64,000 nt of DNA from Bagarius yarrelli (Eukaryota; Chordata; Actinopteri; Siluriformes; Sisoridae): the NCBI GenBank assembly GCA_005784505.1, contig VCAZ01000044.1, forward strand, positions 2,368,810-2,432,809, given 5' to 3'. The position numbers were made by a program, and so were the translations under genes. Below, piece after piece: positions 48,901-59,483 of the stretch; the stretch's first letter is position 1; each line of letters opens with the position of its first letter. The notes beneath the pieces were generated by a model. That model was not told where the DNA came from. It made no database searches and saw nothing but the letters and a program-made list of their open reading frames with translations.

Positions 48901-50213
48901 TCGGACTTTCCCTCGTTTGGGCTGTAATTAAACGTTTGATGGTTGATGGGCTGCAGGCGAAAAACGTATGTCTGCGCAGTGTATGCACTGTCCGGCAGCT
49001 CTAAATAGACTTGTTCTAAACGGACATACCAAGAAAAAATTGTATGTGCCTTTGCTTATAATCCATAGCTTTTGTCTCGTCTGGCCGCACCTTCACCCTT
49101 TATTTACTGTTCATATTATTTCACCTCTAGTTCTTTTGCCTTCTTAATAATTTTTGCATTTTCTTTGTTAGTTTCCTCTTATCCTCGTCCTTTTAGGGAC
49201 CCCGTCCACATGTTGTACTGCATTACAATTTGTATCCACCTTGCATCACTCCACAACACCATACTATCCATGTTTAATTTCTGTTTACTCAATTAAATTC
49301 CCTTTGCCATAAATATTGATGCAGTAAAGCAGTAACCTTGAATGTGTGGAGTACATAAATTCTCTTTTTTCTGCAGAATGGATTGCCCATTCCGCAAACA
49401 CGAGAGGTGGTCATCTCATGTCTGACTGAAGATGCATGAGTCTTGATCGGAGACATTAAAGTTAGTAATAAATAGTTTTATTATTTGTATTAGTATTTTT
49501 TAAATGTTATTTAATTTAATTAAAAACTTAATCACGATTAGACAAAATCATAAACTATAAAAATCTTAGTGAATAAGTAGTGATGGTCTACTTCTGCATC
49601 CCAGTTTTGAAACCAATCCTTCAATAAGGAGGTGATAAAAATGTACCCGCCGTGGAACCAAGACGGGTGAAGTAACTGACCTACTGATGTAGGTATTGTG
49701 CTCGAGGGTATCACTGTGCTCAGCAATCTTAAGGACCTTAGCAGAGCCTGCTGCTATCTGTTGGGACTTTCCTATGCCCTGGATTGGAAACACACTAAGA
49801 ATCTAAAATATCGTTTTGAGTCTTGCTGGAGCTGGATCCTGGAAAGCTTATAACAAACGTTCAGAGATCAGAGAAAAATTACCTGCGTTGTAATAGTTGC
49901 CGACTGCCGTTTAGTGAAATACTGTGTTTCTGTGTCATACTGTGGTAATCTGTTATTGGCAAGTATTTCTGTTTTTAATGTTATCCGATCTATTTGTTTC
50001 TATAATATTTGACATGTCCATTTATGAAAGACTAGCATTTGTTTTCCGTCGTACGCCTGTTGCAAATGCAGGAATACATCTTACATAGCCGACATTTTCA
50101 CATAAATAAAACTAGCTGAATGTAAGCTAGAAGAAATACTTCATTGATATTTCATTCAATTTGAGATTTTCATTATTGCCTCTGTTTACTCACTTATTTT
50201 TATAGTGTGTAAA
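48901..50213. other. shq1 intron, no clear repeat
   Basis: Unique AT-rich sequence. The small minus frames at 49538-49793 have no signature. Confidence 0.45.
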
Positions 50214-50412
50214 GTAAGTGAAATGGTAGCTCAGTGGTTGAGGTGTTGGACTGCTAAGTGAAAGATTGGGGGTTCGATTTACACCACCACCAAGTTACCA
50301 CTGTTGGGGCCCCTGAGCGAGGCCCTTAACCCCCAACTGCTCAGTTGTATAAAAGAGATAAATATAAGTCGCTCTGGATAAGGACGTCTGCCGAATGCTG
50401 TAAATATAAATA
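50214..50412 (+). mobile_element. tRNA-derived SINE, family A, full length
   Basis: Head (GGTAGCTCAGTGGTTGAGGT, GGGGGTTCGATTT), CCCCTGAGCGAGGCCCTTAA, GCTCAGTTGTATAAAAGAGA, and tail (GTCGCTCTGGATAAGGACGT, then GTCTGCCGAATGC). Confidence 0.94.
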
Positions 50413-50524
50413 AAAGGCTTACTGTTCTTAATACATTTCATATATTAGAGATGCCATCTGAAGACACTGCTTTGTCAACTAAGACCAACCAAAATAGTCA
50501 ATTGTTAAATACTGATTTAAGTTG

Positions 50525-50525
<1 letters not shown>

Positions 50526-50564
<39 letters not shown>
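50526..50564. repeat. (CA)n microsatellite
   Basis: About 39 bp of uninterrupted CA. Confidence 0.97.
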
Positions 50565-50566
<2 letters not shown>

Positions 50567-50574
50567 GTAACCAC

Positions 50575-50822
50575 ATAATTCCTGCTTCCTGTTTTTTCAC
50601 CCAAATGAGGATGGGTTCTCTGTTGAGACTGGTTTCTCTCAAGGTTTCTTCCTATTTGCATCTCAGGGAGTTTTTTCCTTGTCACCGTCGCCCGTCGCCC
50701 CCGGCTTGCTCATCAGGGACAAACTGATTTCTGTTTCATCTTTCATCTTTCATCTTATAATTTCTTTTTGATTGTGTAAAGCTGCTTTGTGTGACAATGA
50801 CGCTATACAAATAAAAATGAAT
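50575..50822 (-). mobile_element. Teleost interspersed repeat end, opposite strand to 23630-24310
   Basis: CCAAATGAGGATGGGTTCTC, TCTCTCAAGGTTTCTTCCTA, CTCAGGGAGTTTTTTCCTTG, CTTGCTCATCAGGGACAAAC and GTAAAGCTGCTTTGTGTGAC, ending in ACGCTATACAAATAAAAATG. This is the reverse of the terminus seen at 23630. Confidence 0.75.
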
Positions 50823-51361
50823 GAAATTGATTAAAAAAATTACATTAAAATCACCACCGTGTGGACAGTTGCTTAGGGTATTGTATTGTAATTGTATTGA
50901 GTAAACTATTCTTTTTGTATTGTATTCAGTAAAAAGTTGAATATCTAGCTAAATGAAAGTCTAATTTTTAAGTTAAATCTACCTAGATTTTCAGTTATAC
51001 CTACAAATTTTTTTACGGTTATGAGTGCGCTGACTTTAACTAAAGATTGAATTGAATAAATTTTATTTTTTTTTGCTATTGTACTACTAAATGTGGCTAT
51101 TTGGGAGGTACTTAAAAATTTTTTACTTACATTTACTTATTTTTATTCAACGGAGTAAAATAATTTTACTAGTTTTTAAAATTTACTACATTTTTTTAAG
51201 TGTAAAAATGTTTTCACCCACAACAAAAAAAAACAAAAAACAGTACAGCTTAGTTTAAGTTTTTAGAATGAAGGATAAGAACCAAAACGCAAAAAACTGG
51301 CAAGGGTTAATTCAGCGCCTCAAACATGCATCAGGGAGGAGAATAAAGCAGAACTATATTA
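50823..51361. other. shq1 intron, AT-rich, possible hAT-like fragment
   Basis: Phrases such as ACTTACATTTACTTATTTTT and CGGAGTAAAATAATTTTACT near 51120-51180 resemble a decayed hAT-like element. No gene. Confidence 0.4.
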
Positions 51362-51553
51362 AGTGAGGTAGTGCCGTGGTTAAGGTGCTGGACTGCTAAT
51401 TGGAATCTCGGTGTTAGATTCCCAGCACCACCATGCTGCCACTGTGGGCCCCTGAGCACACACCCTTAACCCTTAATTGCTTAGTTGTATATAAAAGATA
51501 AATGTAAGTCACCCTGGATAAGGACGTCTGCCAAATTCCAGAAATGTAAATGT
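51362..51553 (+). mobile_element. tRNA-derived SINE, family A, full length
   Basis: Head (GAGGTAGTGCCGTGGTTAAG), CACTGTGGGCCCCTGAGCAC, GCTTAGTTGTATATAAAAGA, and tail (CCTGGATAAGGACGTCTGCC). Confidence 0.92.
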
Positions 51554-52114
51554 ATTAGCATATCAACCATGCTATTTAAAAAAATCTGACTGGCTGCCGA
51601 GTCGTGCAACGTGCAAACAACTGTATTGCTAACTGCTGGAGCTAATTGTCTAAAACCTTACAAAAGAGTGCTTTCCTCAGAGAATATCATGTTCTGATTG
51701 ATTAATTCATTAATTAATTGTAACACTTAATCAATTTTGTTTGCAATCAGATGCTGACTGAAAAAAAAAAAACAACAGTTCTGTAGTGTCACTTCATCAA
51801 TAAGAGAGATCGCCTACACACATGGGACGGAAGCAAACAAATAGAGCTGTCAATGGGAGAGAAAGAAACCATTTCTGAAAGCTAGGAAAAGAGGGGAAAA
51901 CCCGTGCACCGGTATACAGGCAATAAACAACAGAAGTTGACTTAACACATTGTGACATCTGTGATGGAAAAACTTTCAAGAACAAATCGGTAAAATCACC
52001 AACCTCCATGGGACATATAACATTCCTACTTTTAAAGACGACGTTCTTTCCCTGACCTTTAACCCCAGTGATAAACTGAAACACTGACCGTTCCCCAGAC
52101 CTTTTTACACCAAG

Positions 52115-52215
52115 TTAGTGAGATCATTAGTGAGATCAGGGACTAGTATTTGGAAAGACTTTTCCAGACGTATGAAGATTATTATACAAGTGAGAATAAA
52201 ACTAAATCTGGAATA
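52115..52215. mobile_element. Tc1-like MITE fragment
   Basis: TAGTGAGATCAGGGACTAGT, AAGACTTTTCCAGACGTATG and ACTAAATCTGGAATAGTGG match the outer part of the MITE family. Confidence 0.6.
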
Positions 52216-52340
52216 GTGGATCTGTAAAACATGGCGGTGGTAGTGTCATGGCTTGGGCTTGAATGGCTAATTCTTTTACTGACTTTTTTTTTTTTTTTTT
52301 ATAGATGATGGAATTCATGATGGTTGAGGCCAAATAAATT
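52216..52340 (+). pseudogene. Tc1/mariner transposase remnant
   Basis: Bases 52224-52262 translate as VKHGGGSVMAWA and a stop, close to the VKHGGGSVMVWG motif near the catalytic DD(E) region of Tc1-family transposases. The frame is broken immediately after. Only about 13 codons are recognisable, then a poly(T) and decayed sequence (TATAGATGATGG). Confidence 0.6.
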
Positions 52341-53652
52341 CTAGGGAGTTCATCCAAAGTGGGCTGTGTTTAAAAATGTTCATCAAATATGGAGGTAAAG
52401 GTCAAGTCTCAAACCTCAAATATCATGTGTTCTTAGTAAACAGCAGAACCAAAGAGTTGGCCTTGTTGACCCTATACCTCAAATGACAGTAAGTCATATG
52501 ACACTGAACCAAAGCAATCACTTTAGCCTTAATGTTTATACATAAATTATAAAGGGTCGACATTTAGAGGGCATTGTGTGGCATTAGTGGCGTTGTTTTC
52601 TATAAATCCTTTTAAACAGTTTCGTGAGATCTGTGGATACTAAAAGAGCAGCTCGGAATATAGAGCAGAAAATGTGTTCCATTAGCCATCCTTCATGAGC
52701 GCACAGTATGTATTCAATTAAAATTCCTCAATAAGAGTGCGGAATCTGTGTCTAATGCGCCGGCATTTGGTTGATTTTGTTCTCCTCGCCTTGAAACTGT
52801 TTGTCGTCCGTGAGGGTCTGCATTGCTGACATAGTCCATGAAAATATTTAACAAACACCACCATTAAATCCGTAATCCTCTACAAGCTCTATGTTCTGCG
52901 AGACACCAAACACACAGCTCGAGGGCTGTTTAAATATTTACTCCAGATTTCTTTTCCTGCATGGTCCTCCTCCTCCTTCTCCTCCCCACGATGACACGGT
53001 TAATGCGTATGTTCCGCTGAAGTGCGTCCCATCGGTTCAGCACACGATATGAGCGCACATGCCTAATCGGATTTTTCCCAGGAATTTAATTAGCGGGCCA
53101 TTTCTGCGTAATGAAGCGGTGAATGAGTGTTTTAACGTGAACGTAGTGATGGAGGTCGCTGGTGTGGTTGACGTGGTTGATTTACACCGACGCTGTTGGC
53201 ATTACACTCGATATACACACTCATCAAACAAATAAAAATCTGCATTAATTTTTATAAGCCTTTTGGCTTAAAAAGCCTAAATCTACATAATTAGTTTAAT
53301 GACTTTATTGGATTGAACAGACTTTGAATAAACACTGATCAGTTCAGATTGGACAAAGTGGCCCAATCAGAAATAATGATGCAAAACAGAAAAACATTTG
53401 CCTTTTAAACGTTTGCATTCTCCTTAAAACAGAATTCATTCTTTTTACACCATATTCTGTTCCATTCATCCATGCATAATGCATTTGTTCATATACTGTA
53501 TTATCATTTTTTCTCTTTCCACTAAATATGGTTCCTCGTATGGTACCTGTATAGGTGAAATTTACCTTTCTTCTAATTCTATTCTTAGTATATTTTTGTT
53601 TGTTCAATTGATTACCATATAATTATAATTTTAGATGAAAAAAATCTCACTA

Positions 53653-53930
53653 TAAGGCTAAATGTTTGTGGACACCCAACCATCACACCCGTATTCGGGC
53701 CTTATCGTTAGATGTGCAAAGTTGTGTGGAATTTCTTAGCACTTTGTCAAATTGATGTTCAACTTCAGTAAAACTAAGCAGCCTAAGCTTGTTCCAGCAT
53801 GACAATGTCCCTGTGCACTAAGCGAGGTCATCAAAAGACAAGGTTAGCCAAGTTTAGAGTGGAAGAACTGGAGTATTTTCCACAGAGCTTTAACCTCAAC
53901 TCCACTGAACAAGTTAACCAAGATAACCTG
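53653..53930. mobile_element. Tc1-like MITE, opposite orientation
   Basis: TTTGTGGACACCCAACCATC and ACACCCGTAT give the terminus, then TTGTTCCAGCATGACAATGT, CCCTGTGCACTAAGCGAGGT, GAGTGGAAGAACTGGAGTAT and CTCAACTCCACTGAACAAG. This is the reverse of the order at 33955-34272. Confidence 0.75.
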
Positions 53931-56348
53931 TAATGCTGAAAGTTCCCCAGACGTCTTCTGCCTTTCTGTGCCTGAGCTGCCCAGTGGCAGGTCGCGCATT
54001 TGGTATCTGGGCCTTTACTCGGGACTCCGCAGGGGCTGTACGCCAGTGGTACCGCTTTTAGGCACTGGTCTGGATGCTGCGAATAAACCTTTTTTCGGGT
54101 TGAGAAGCTAGCTAGCTTCGGGGTTGGCTGACCTCTCGTCTAGCTTTTTCTGGCAAAGTCCGCCTTGAAAACAGATTTTTAAGTTTGTCCAAGACTAACT
54201 TTTAGCTCCTTAGTCAGCCACTGTGGGTGTAAAAATTCTAATTCAAATATTAATGTCTTACAGCCAAGTTCAATCAGAAAAACATGTCTTTAGCGAGCTG
54301 CAGAGTTTTGATCTGACCAACCAATCAAAGGACGGAAAAATACTGACGTTATTGTGGGCCAGCTAGCTAATTTGAAATCTGATTGGTTAAAGAAACAGTA
54401 GTTTAAGGTACAAGGGCCAGCACTACTGATTCTGAAAGCCCTGGGAAGATTAGATTAACATGGTTGCACATAGAAGCTGAAATCTGATTGGACAGAAAAA
54501 TCCAACATCCACACACTGGAAACAGTGCAGCAAGAGAAACACTACGAAATAAAGAGTGTAATAAAATTACAGATACAATTTTCAATGAGCGTATGTAGTT
54601 GTGATAATTAGTTGTCTTTAAATATTTGTAGCGCATATTACACATGTTTATTCAAGTATCAGACATGGCAAATATGGTAAGACATTTTTTTTTATCCTGA
54701 CTTAGTCCTTATCTCTAACAAATTAATTAAACCATCAGCAGTAAAAGCTTTTTTTTAAAAGAAATTGGTAAATTAGTCAGATAGTTACATTATAAAAATG
54801 CTACTGGTGGAATCAACAATACGAAATGCTTTCTGTCAGCGGGGTACGTCCTCAGTCTGATGATGAACAGAAGAGGAAATGGAGAAAAAAACCCAATAAC
54901 AGTATTGCCTGCCATGCTTCTTATAGGCCTTAAATGAGCTCCCCAGCAACAGTGCACAATTTCACAGCACAATTATTTGAGCAATATTTATATGTAACTC
55001 AATAGCTTTTTATTGATGCTGCCTCCACAAACAGATTTTATTGTTTAACCAGACCTTCTCTTGCTCTAGGTTCTTTTTTTAATGTCAGCAATTCCACAAG
55101 GAGCGAGCGTGAATTCGCTACATCGGTACAGAAAAAAGATTTAAATGATGATAATTGGATGAAGTCATGTCATGTCTCGCTATACTTGGAATCACACAAA
55201 CGTACCAATTAATCACAGCTAATTATTAACCAACCAACAAGCTGACAGAAAGTAAGTGGCGTTTCATTCCTATTAAAGGAATGATGAAATTGATGAAAAT
55301 CAAACGGGGCTCATCCTTTTCCACATTAAACTCAGAAACATGCAACTTAAAGCACGTACCTGCCCTGGTCCGTCCTGTCTGCAGTGAAACCCGTAAGAAG
55401 CTGCCCTCCGGAAGAAAGTGGGTGCCGGCAAATTTACAAAAAGTTAACAGGAGCTAATGAGCTCCTCGAAAGCCGGTGCAGAAAGATGTTCGCTCTCTAA
55501 TGAGGCGCGGCTGTGCTAATCCGGCGGCTAAAAAGCTCTTTAATTGCCATCATTTACAAGCATTAAAACCAACATGCTCTGGATAAGCTCACTGCACACA
55601 GTCTAAATGGATTTAAACAGACAGTGTGTGGCCCTGCAATATTCCCTCCCTTCCACTCTTTCTCTCTCGTTCCTTCTCTCAAATCAGCTAGACAGACACT
55701 TTGATATCTCTGTGGGAAGAGTAATCTTTAAATCAAAGTCTAGAGCTTGTAAGCTGCAAAGCCGGTACTCCCTGTGAAGTCTGTCTCCGCCTCTGTCTCT
55801 GTCTCTCTCTCTCTCTCTCTCTCTCGCTGACAGATGCGGTTAGATATCCACGTGTGAGCTGAAGCAAATCTGTTGACTTTACTAAGAGTAAAGACTCCTG
55901 TAGCCATTACACTCCACAGGACGGGGATGGATTTCTGTGTGCTTAGTTCGGACTCTTTCGCACTTTACCTGCCATGTTTCCTTTGTGTCTGGCAGTTCAG
56001 TTTACAAAAGCGCTCTTTCACTGTGATACCATTTCATCAATCCTGCTTAAGAGTGGGGTGAAAAAAAGAGAAGGGCTCTGATACTCTTCTTCCTGTCAAG
56101 TGGACAAAGGATGACCGGACAAATTCCACTTCAATAGAAAAAGCTGTGCAGTTCAGCTCTTGTTAGGGCCACACAAGGGATTGAATAGAAGGGAAAAAAG
56201 CCAGACTCCAGCATGTAAAAGCCGGGTCATAGTAAGGTCTCGACCCTCGACTTGATCTTTGGCGCTGTTTAAAAACTACTCAAGGGTCTCATTGAGACAG
56301 GGTCCTGCTGCTAGGAAAGACAGACAGAAGGAGAATGTGAGCACTTAC
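53931..56348. other. shq1 intron, mostly unique sequence
   Basis: No gene or full repeat. A (CT)n lies at 55799-55825. 55320-55640 and neighbours are repeat-free with TAAT-type motifs. Confidence 0.5.
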
Positions 56349-56472
56349 CACCCTGGAAAATGTGAGCAGCATCCTGGATAGCTGTGGTGATCAGAGAGAA
56401 GTGGCGGTACAGCGGGTAACACAGCAGCCTGCGGCCAAACGACACCAGCACCTCAGGGAGAGAGTGATAGGT
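56349..56472 (-). CDS. shq1: shq1 antepenultimate coding exon (SHQ1 domain)
   Basis: This 124-nt exon lies between a TTTTCCCAG acceptor (56474-56473) and a GTAAGT donor (56348-56347). It starts in phase 0 and ends in phase 1. It encodes 41 residues beginning TYHSLPEVL and including SFGRRLLCYPLYRHF, the most recognisable motif of the SHQ1 domain (human has SFGRRVLCYPLYRHF from memory). The earlier exons, encoding the CS domain and the first half of the SHQ1 domain, were not found up to 64000 and must lie to the right. SHQ1 acts in nucleus and cytoplasm as the dyskerin chaperone before H/ACA RNP assembly. Confidence 0.97.
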
Positions 56473-56689
56473 CTGGGAAAAGAATACACACGTCTTACTG
56501 ATCTCTCAGAACCTTCCAATAACCAAATGATTAATTACTGTTATTAATATACCTGCAGCTGGTAACGCAACTTAAAGTAACTAAAAAGCAAAACAGGAAG
56601 TCACAAAAAAAAGTGGAAAGCCGTGGGGGACCAAAAGGTTAAAAATAAAAAGGTAGTAGTGGGATAAAGTAGTAGTAGGATAAAGTAGT

Positions 56690-57029
56690 AGAAATAATAA
56701 TAATAATAATAATAGTAAGCTAATAATAATAATAATAATAGCTGACATATGATAGTATTATTTCTCTTTGTAGGGTCCAGCCAGCCAAACAAATATCCCC
56801 ACTGGAAAACTTTCCCATATGATTATAATTATAGGTACATTTCATTTAAATACCTGCTCAGTTGTACACACGTACACACACACACACACACACACTTTTA
56901 ACCAAAAGGTTAAAATGGCAGACACATTCACATCTTCAGCTCATAAAATAATCTTTTTTGGATTAAAGTAATAAATTATTATTATTATTATTATTAGTAG
57001 TAGTAGTAGTAGAAGTAATAATAATAGTA

Positions 57030-57062
<33 letters not shown>

Positions 57063-57176
57063 GCCCGCCATATGATATTATTTCTCTTTGTAGGGTCCTG
57101 CCAAATACCCCCACTGGAAACTTTCCAATATTCTTATAATTATAGGTCCATTTCATTTAAATACCTGCCCAGCTGT

Positions 57177-57214
<38 letters not shown>
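56690..57214. repeat. Direct duplication of about 200 bp with trinucleotide arrays, offset 323 bp
   Basis: Both copies hold an (ATA/TAG)n array, then CATATGAT (56746 and 57069), ATTATTTCTCTTTGTAGGGT, CCCCACTGGAAA, ATTATAATTATAGGT and CATTTCATTTAAATACCTGC, and finish in a (CA)n (56879-56893 and 57179-57214). The long Leu/Ile minus-strand frame is translated repeat. Confidence 0.9.
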
Positions 57215-57217
<3 letters not shown>

Positions 57218-57744
57218 ATTCTAAATCCATCCACTCACCTCTGGCTCATAATTAAACTGCCCTGGTAATCAATAAAAGCTGATCATGGTTTTTCAACGAG
57301 CCTCTTGTTTCCGATATTCCTCTCTCTATTGCGGTGAACACTTGGTAACTGCAGCAATTAGTGCTAATTACCTCGAATGACCTGACGTTTTATTGAAGTG
57401 GTAAACACCGGAGCCACTTTTAAACACCTGCTAACAGCTTAAACGTAGAGGCATTTAAAATCCGACATGATGCCAGACATAAAAAAAGGACATGAAGAAA
57501 ACCCTTACCCACACCACCACCACTAGCACTATTTTCCCCGCCTCCCCCCAACCCCCTCCATGCCTTCTGGTTCTCTTCTTTCAGCAGCTTGTTAAGAATG
57601 CGCTTGAGTCATTGTAGCGTGTCATCGTAGCTCATGCACTCCCCCAGGCTATTAAACACCGGTGTAAATAAACCAGCGACAGGAGGCAGAGCGAGTGAGA
57701 CTGTTAGGAGGCACGAGAGATTAGTCAGCCAAAGTGAAGAGAGC

Positions 57745-57763
57745 GAGAGAGAGAGAGAGAGAG
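57745..57763. repeat. (GA)n microsatellite within a purine-rich stretch
   Basis: A short GA run; 57700-57910 is purine-rich on the plus strand. Confidence 0.85.
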
Positions 57764-58212
57764 AAGGTGAGATGGTGCAAGGGAGGAATAGAGGGCAAAT
57801 ACTTAACAGCCAAAGGAAGAGAGACACTGAAGGAGCAATGAGGTAAGAAATAAATGGATGGTCTGAGAGGAAAGGCTGGCGCTAGAAATACCAAGGGAGG
57901 AAGAGATCAACAGAGAGAAAAGGGAAACAACTACAGCGTGTGTGTGTGTGTGTTTTGGACGCAGCTGGAGGATGTCATTAGCTAGTCTCCATTATCAAAG
58001 TGTTGACTTGGCACTGAGAAGAGGCTTAGGTTACGCTCTCTCATTGTCACACTTGCTTTGCAAATGCGTAGGATTAAGAGCTTCTGTCGCCCTGGCTTGC
58101 AGGCAGCAAACAAACATACACACACACACACACATATGTCTCTTTTGCGTTCATCTACACCATCACGAGTGCAATAGGTAATGCTGGCAGTTTTTCATTA
58201 AAAATGAATAAA

Positions 58213-58420
58213 CTTACACTATATAACCAAATGTGTAGCGCACACATATGTAATTCTTCAAAATGTTGGAAACACACTTTGCATACTGTAGCATTAAAAT
58301 TCCCATTTATTGGTACCAAAAAGCCCAAAGCTGGTCCACCATGTTAAAGCCTCCATCCATGGTAAGTAAAGTTAAAAAATATTCCACACAAAGCCAAACC
58401 TAAATCCAAGTGAACACCTC
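58213..58420. mobile_element. Tc1-like MITE, left piece (interrupted by a LINE 3' end)
   Basis: ACTATATAACCAAATGTG, TTGGAAACACACTTTGCATA, CTGTAGCATTAAAATTCCC, AAAAAGCCCAAAGCTGGTCC and CCAAGTGAACACCT follow the MITE order. It resumes at about 58952. Confidence 0.65.
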
Positions 58421-58951
58421 GAGCCTGCAAATCAGGACATCCTACCTGCCTTATCTCACCAGTGCTCTCAGGGCTAAATTACCAAATCCCAAACTCCAAA
58501 ATCACACACTCAACCCTCAAGCCATCAGGCTGCTCAACAGAACTGAACTACATACACACACACACACAAGTAGACCGAAAAAACAACTTTATAATGCTAT
58601 AATGATATTTGCACAATACTGTTAATTTGCACATCCCATGTCCTACTTCATTTTATAATCTGGTTGGCGAATGTTCTGTACAGCGTTATGTTATGTTATG
58701 TTCTCCACTGTCTAATCTGCACTGTCTTTGTAATGTTTGTATTGTTTATTGCACTGTTCGTTCTGCACTGTTCTGCACTAGGTTGCACACATGCACTTTA
58801 TGTCTATCCTGTTTAGTGGCTCTTTGTTGTTTTGTAAATTCTATGTTTTGTGTAGCACCAGGGGGTCCTGGAGAAAAGTTATTTCATCTCACTGTGTACT
58901 GCATCTGCTATAATATATGGTTGAAATGACAATAAAGCTCCTTGAACTTGA
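58421..58951 (+). mobile_element. L2-like LINE, 5'-truncated 3' end
   Basis: The start resembles the last codons of a LINE ORF2 (CAAGCCATCAGGCTGCTCAA). A long 3' UTR follows with CACTGTCTTTGTAATGTTTG, GCACCAGGGGGTCCTGGAG, ATTTCATCTCACTGTGTACT and the terminus ATGACAATAAAGCTCCTTGA with short TTGAACTTGAA repeats. The 106-codon frame at 58609-58929 is inside the UTR and not a gene. Confidence 0.75.
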
Positions 58952-59045
58952 AATCTAGTGAAATGCAGAAAAAGTGGAGAGTATCCTACCAGTAAAGGAG
59001 ACTAAATCTGGAGTGAGATGTTTAAAACAGCATGGTTGGGCTTCC
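58952..59045. mobile_element. Tc1-like MITE, right piece
   Basis: ATCTAGTGAAATGCAGAAAA, GTGGAGAGTATCCTACCAGT, AAAGGAGACTAAATCTGGAG and GTGAGATGTTTAAAACAGCA continue the element begun at 58213. Some internal sequence is missing. Confidence 0.65.
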
Positions 59046-59394
59046 GTTTGACTTTTTTGAACTTTTATAGGGAGGAAAAAGGCCTCTTACCGACATGTAA
59101 AGCAAACAAATCAGAGTATTTTTTATTCTAAATCTTTAGGGGTGTAAAAATGTAAAAACGTTGTGAACGCAAAAAGCTTACTGTTAGGCAAGTCACACAA
59201 ATTATATAGTCTATACGATAAACATCACATCAGATAAAAAAATCCAGTGTTTAAAATAGCAAAATGAACATCTGGATATCCAGTTAAATCCAATGAGGGT
59301 GACCTAAAAATCCACTGACTGAGACTAATTCTCCACATTCTAGAAATCCAGTTGCCTCTGCCAGGTGGTTTATACTTGGCCACAGAACAGCGCA

Positions 59395-59483
59395 GTTAAG
59401 GTTAAGGGCCTTGCTCAGGGGCCCAGCAGTGGCAGGTTGGTGTTGGGAAACGAACCCACAACTCTCTGATGAGCAGTCCAACA
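59395..59483 (-). mobile_element. tRNA-derived SINE, family A, fragment, minus strand
   Basis: GTTAAGGGCCTTGCTCAGGG, GCCCAGCAGTGGCAGGTTGG, a box-B-like GGGAAACGAACCCAC and GAGCAGTCCAAC. Both ends are lost. The 148-codon minus frame across it is spurious. Confidence 0.85.

Larger units (their letters stand above)
47488..56348 (-). other. shq1: shq1 intron between antepenultimate and penultimate exons (8.9 kb)
   Basis: Phase-1 intron with a GTAAGT donor at 56348 and a CAG acceptor at 47488. It holds a hAT-like element (48120-48900), two family A SINEs, a (CA)n, an opposite-strand teleost repeat, Tc1-like pieces at about 52115-52330 and 53653-53930, and unique blocks at 52580-53160 and 55320-55640. 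No embedded gene is supported. Confidence 0.85.
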
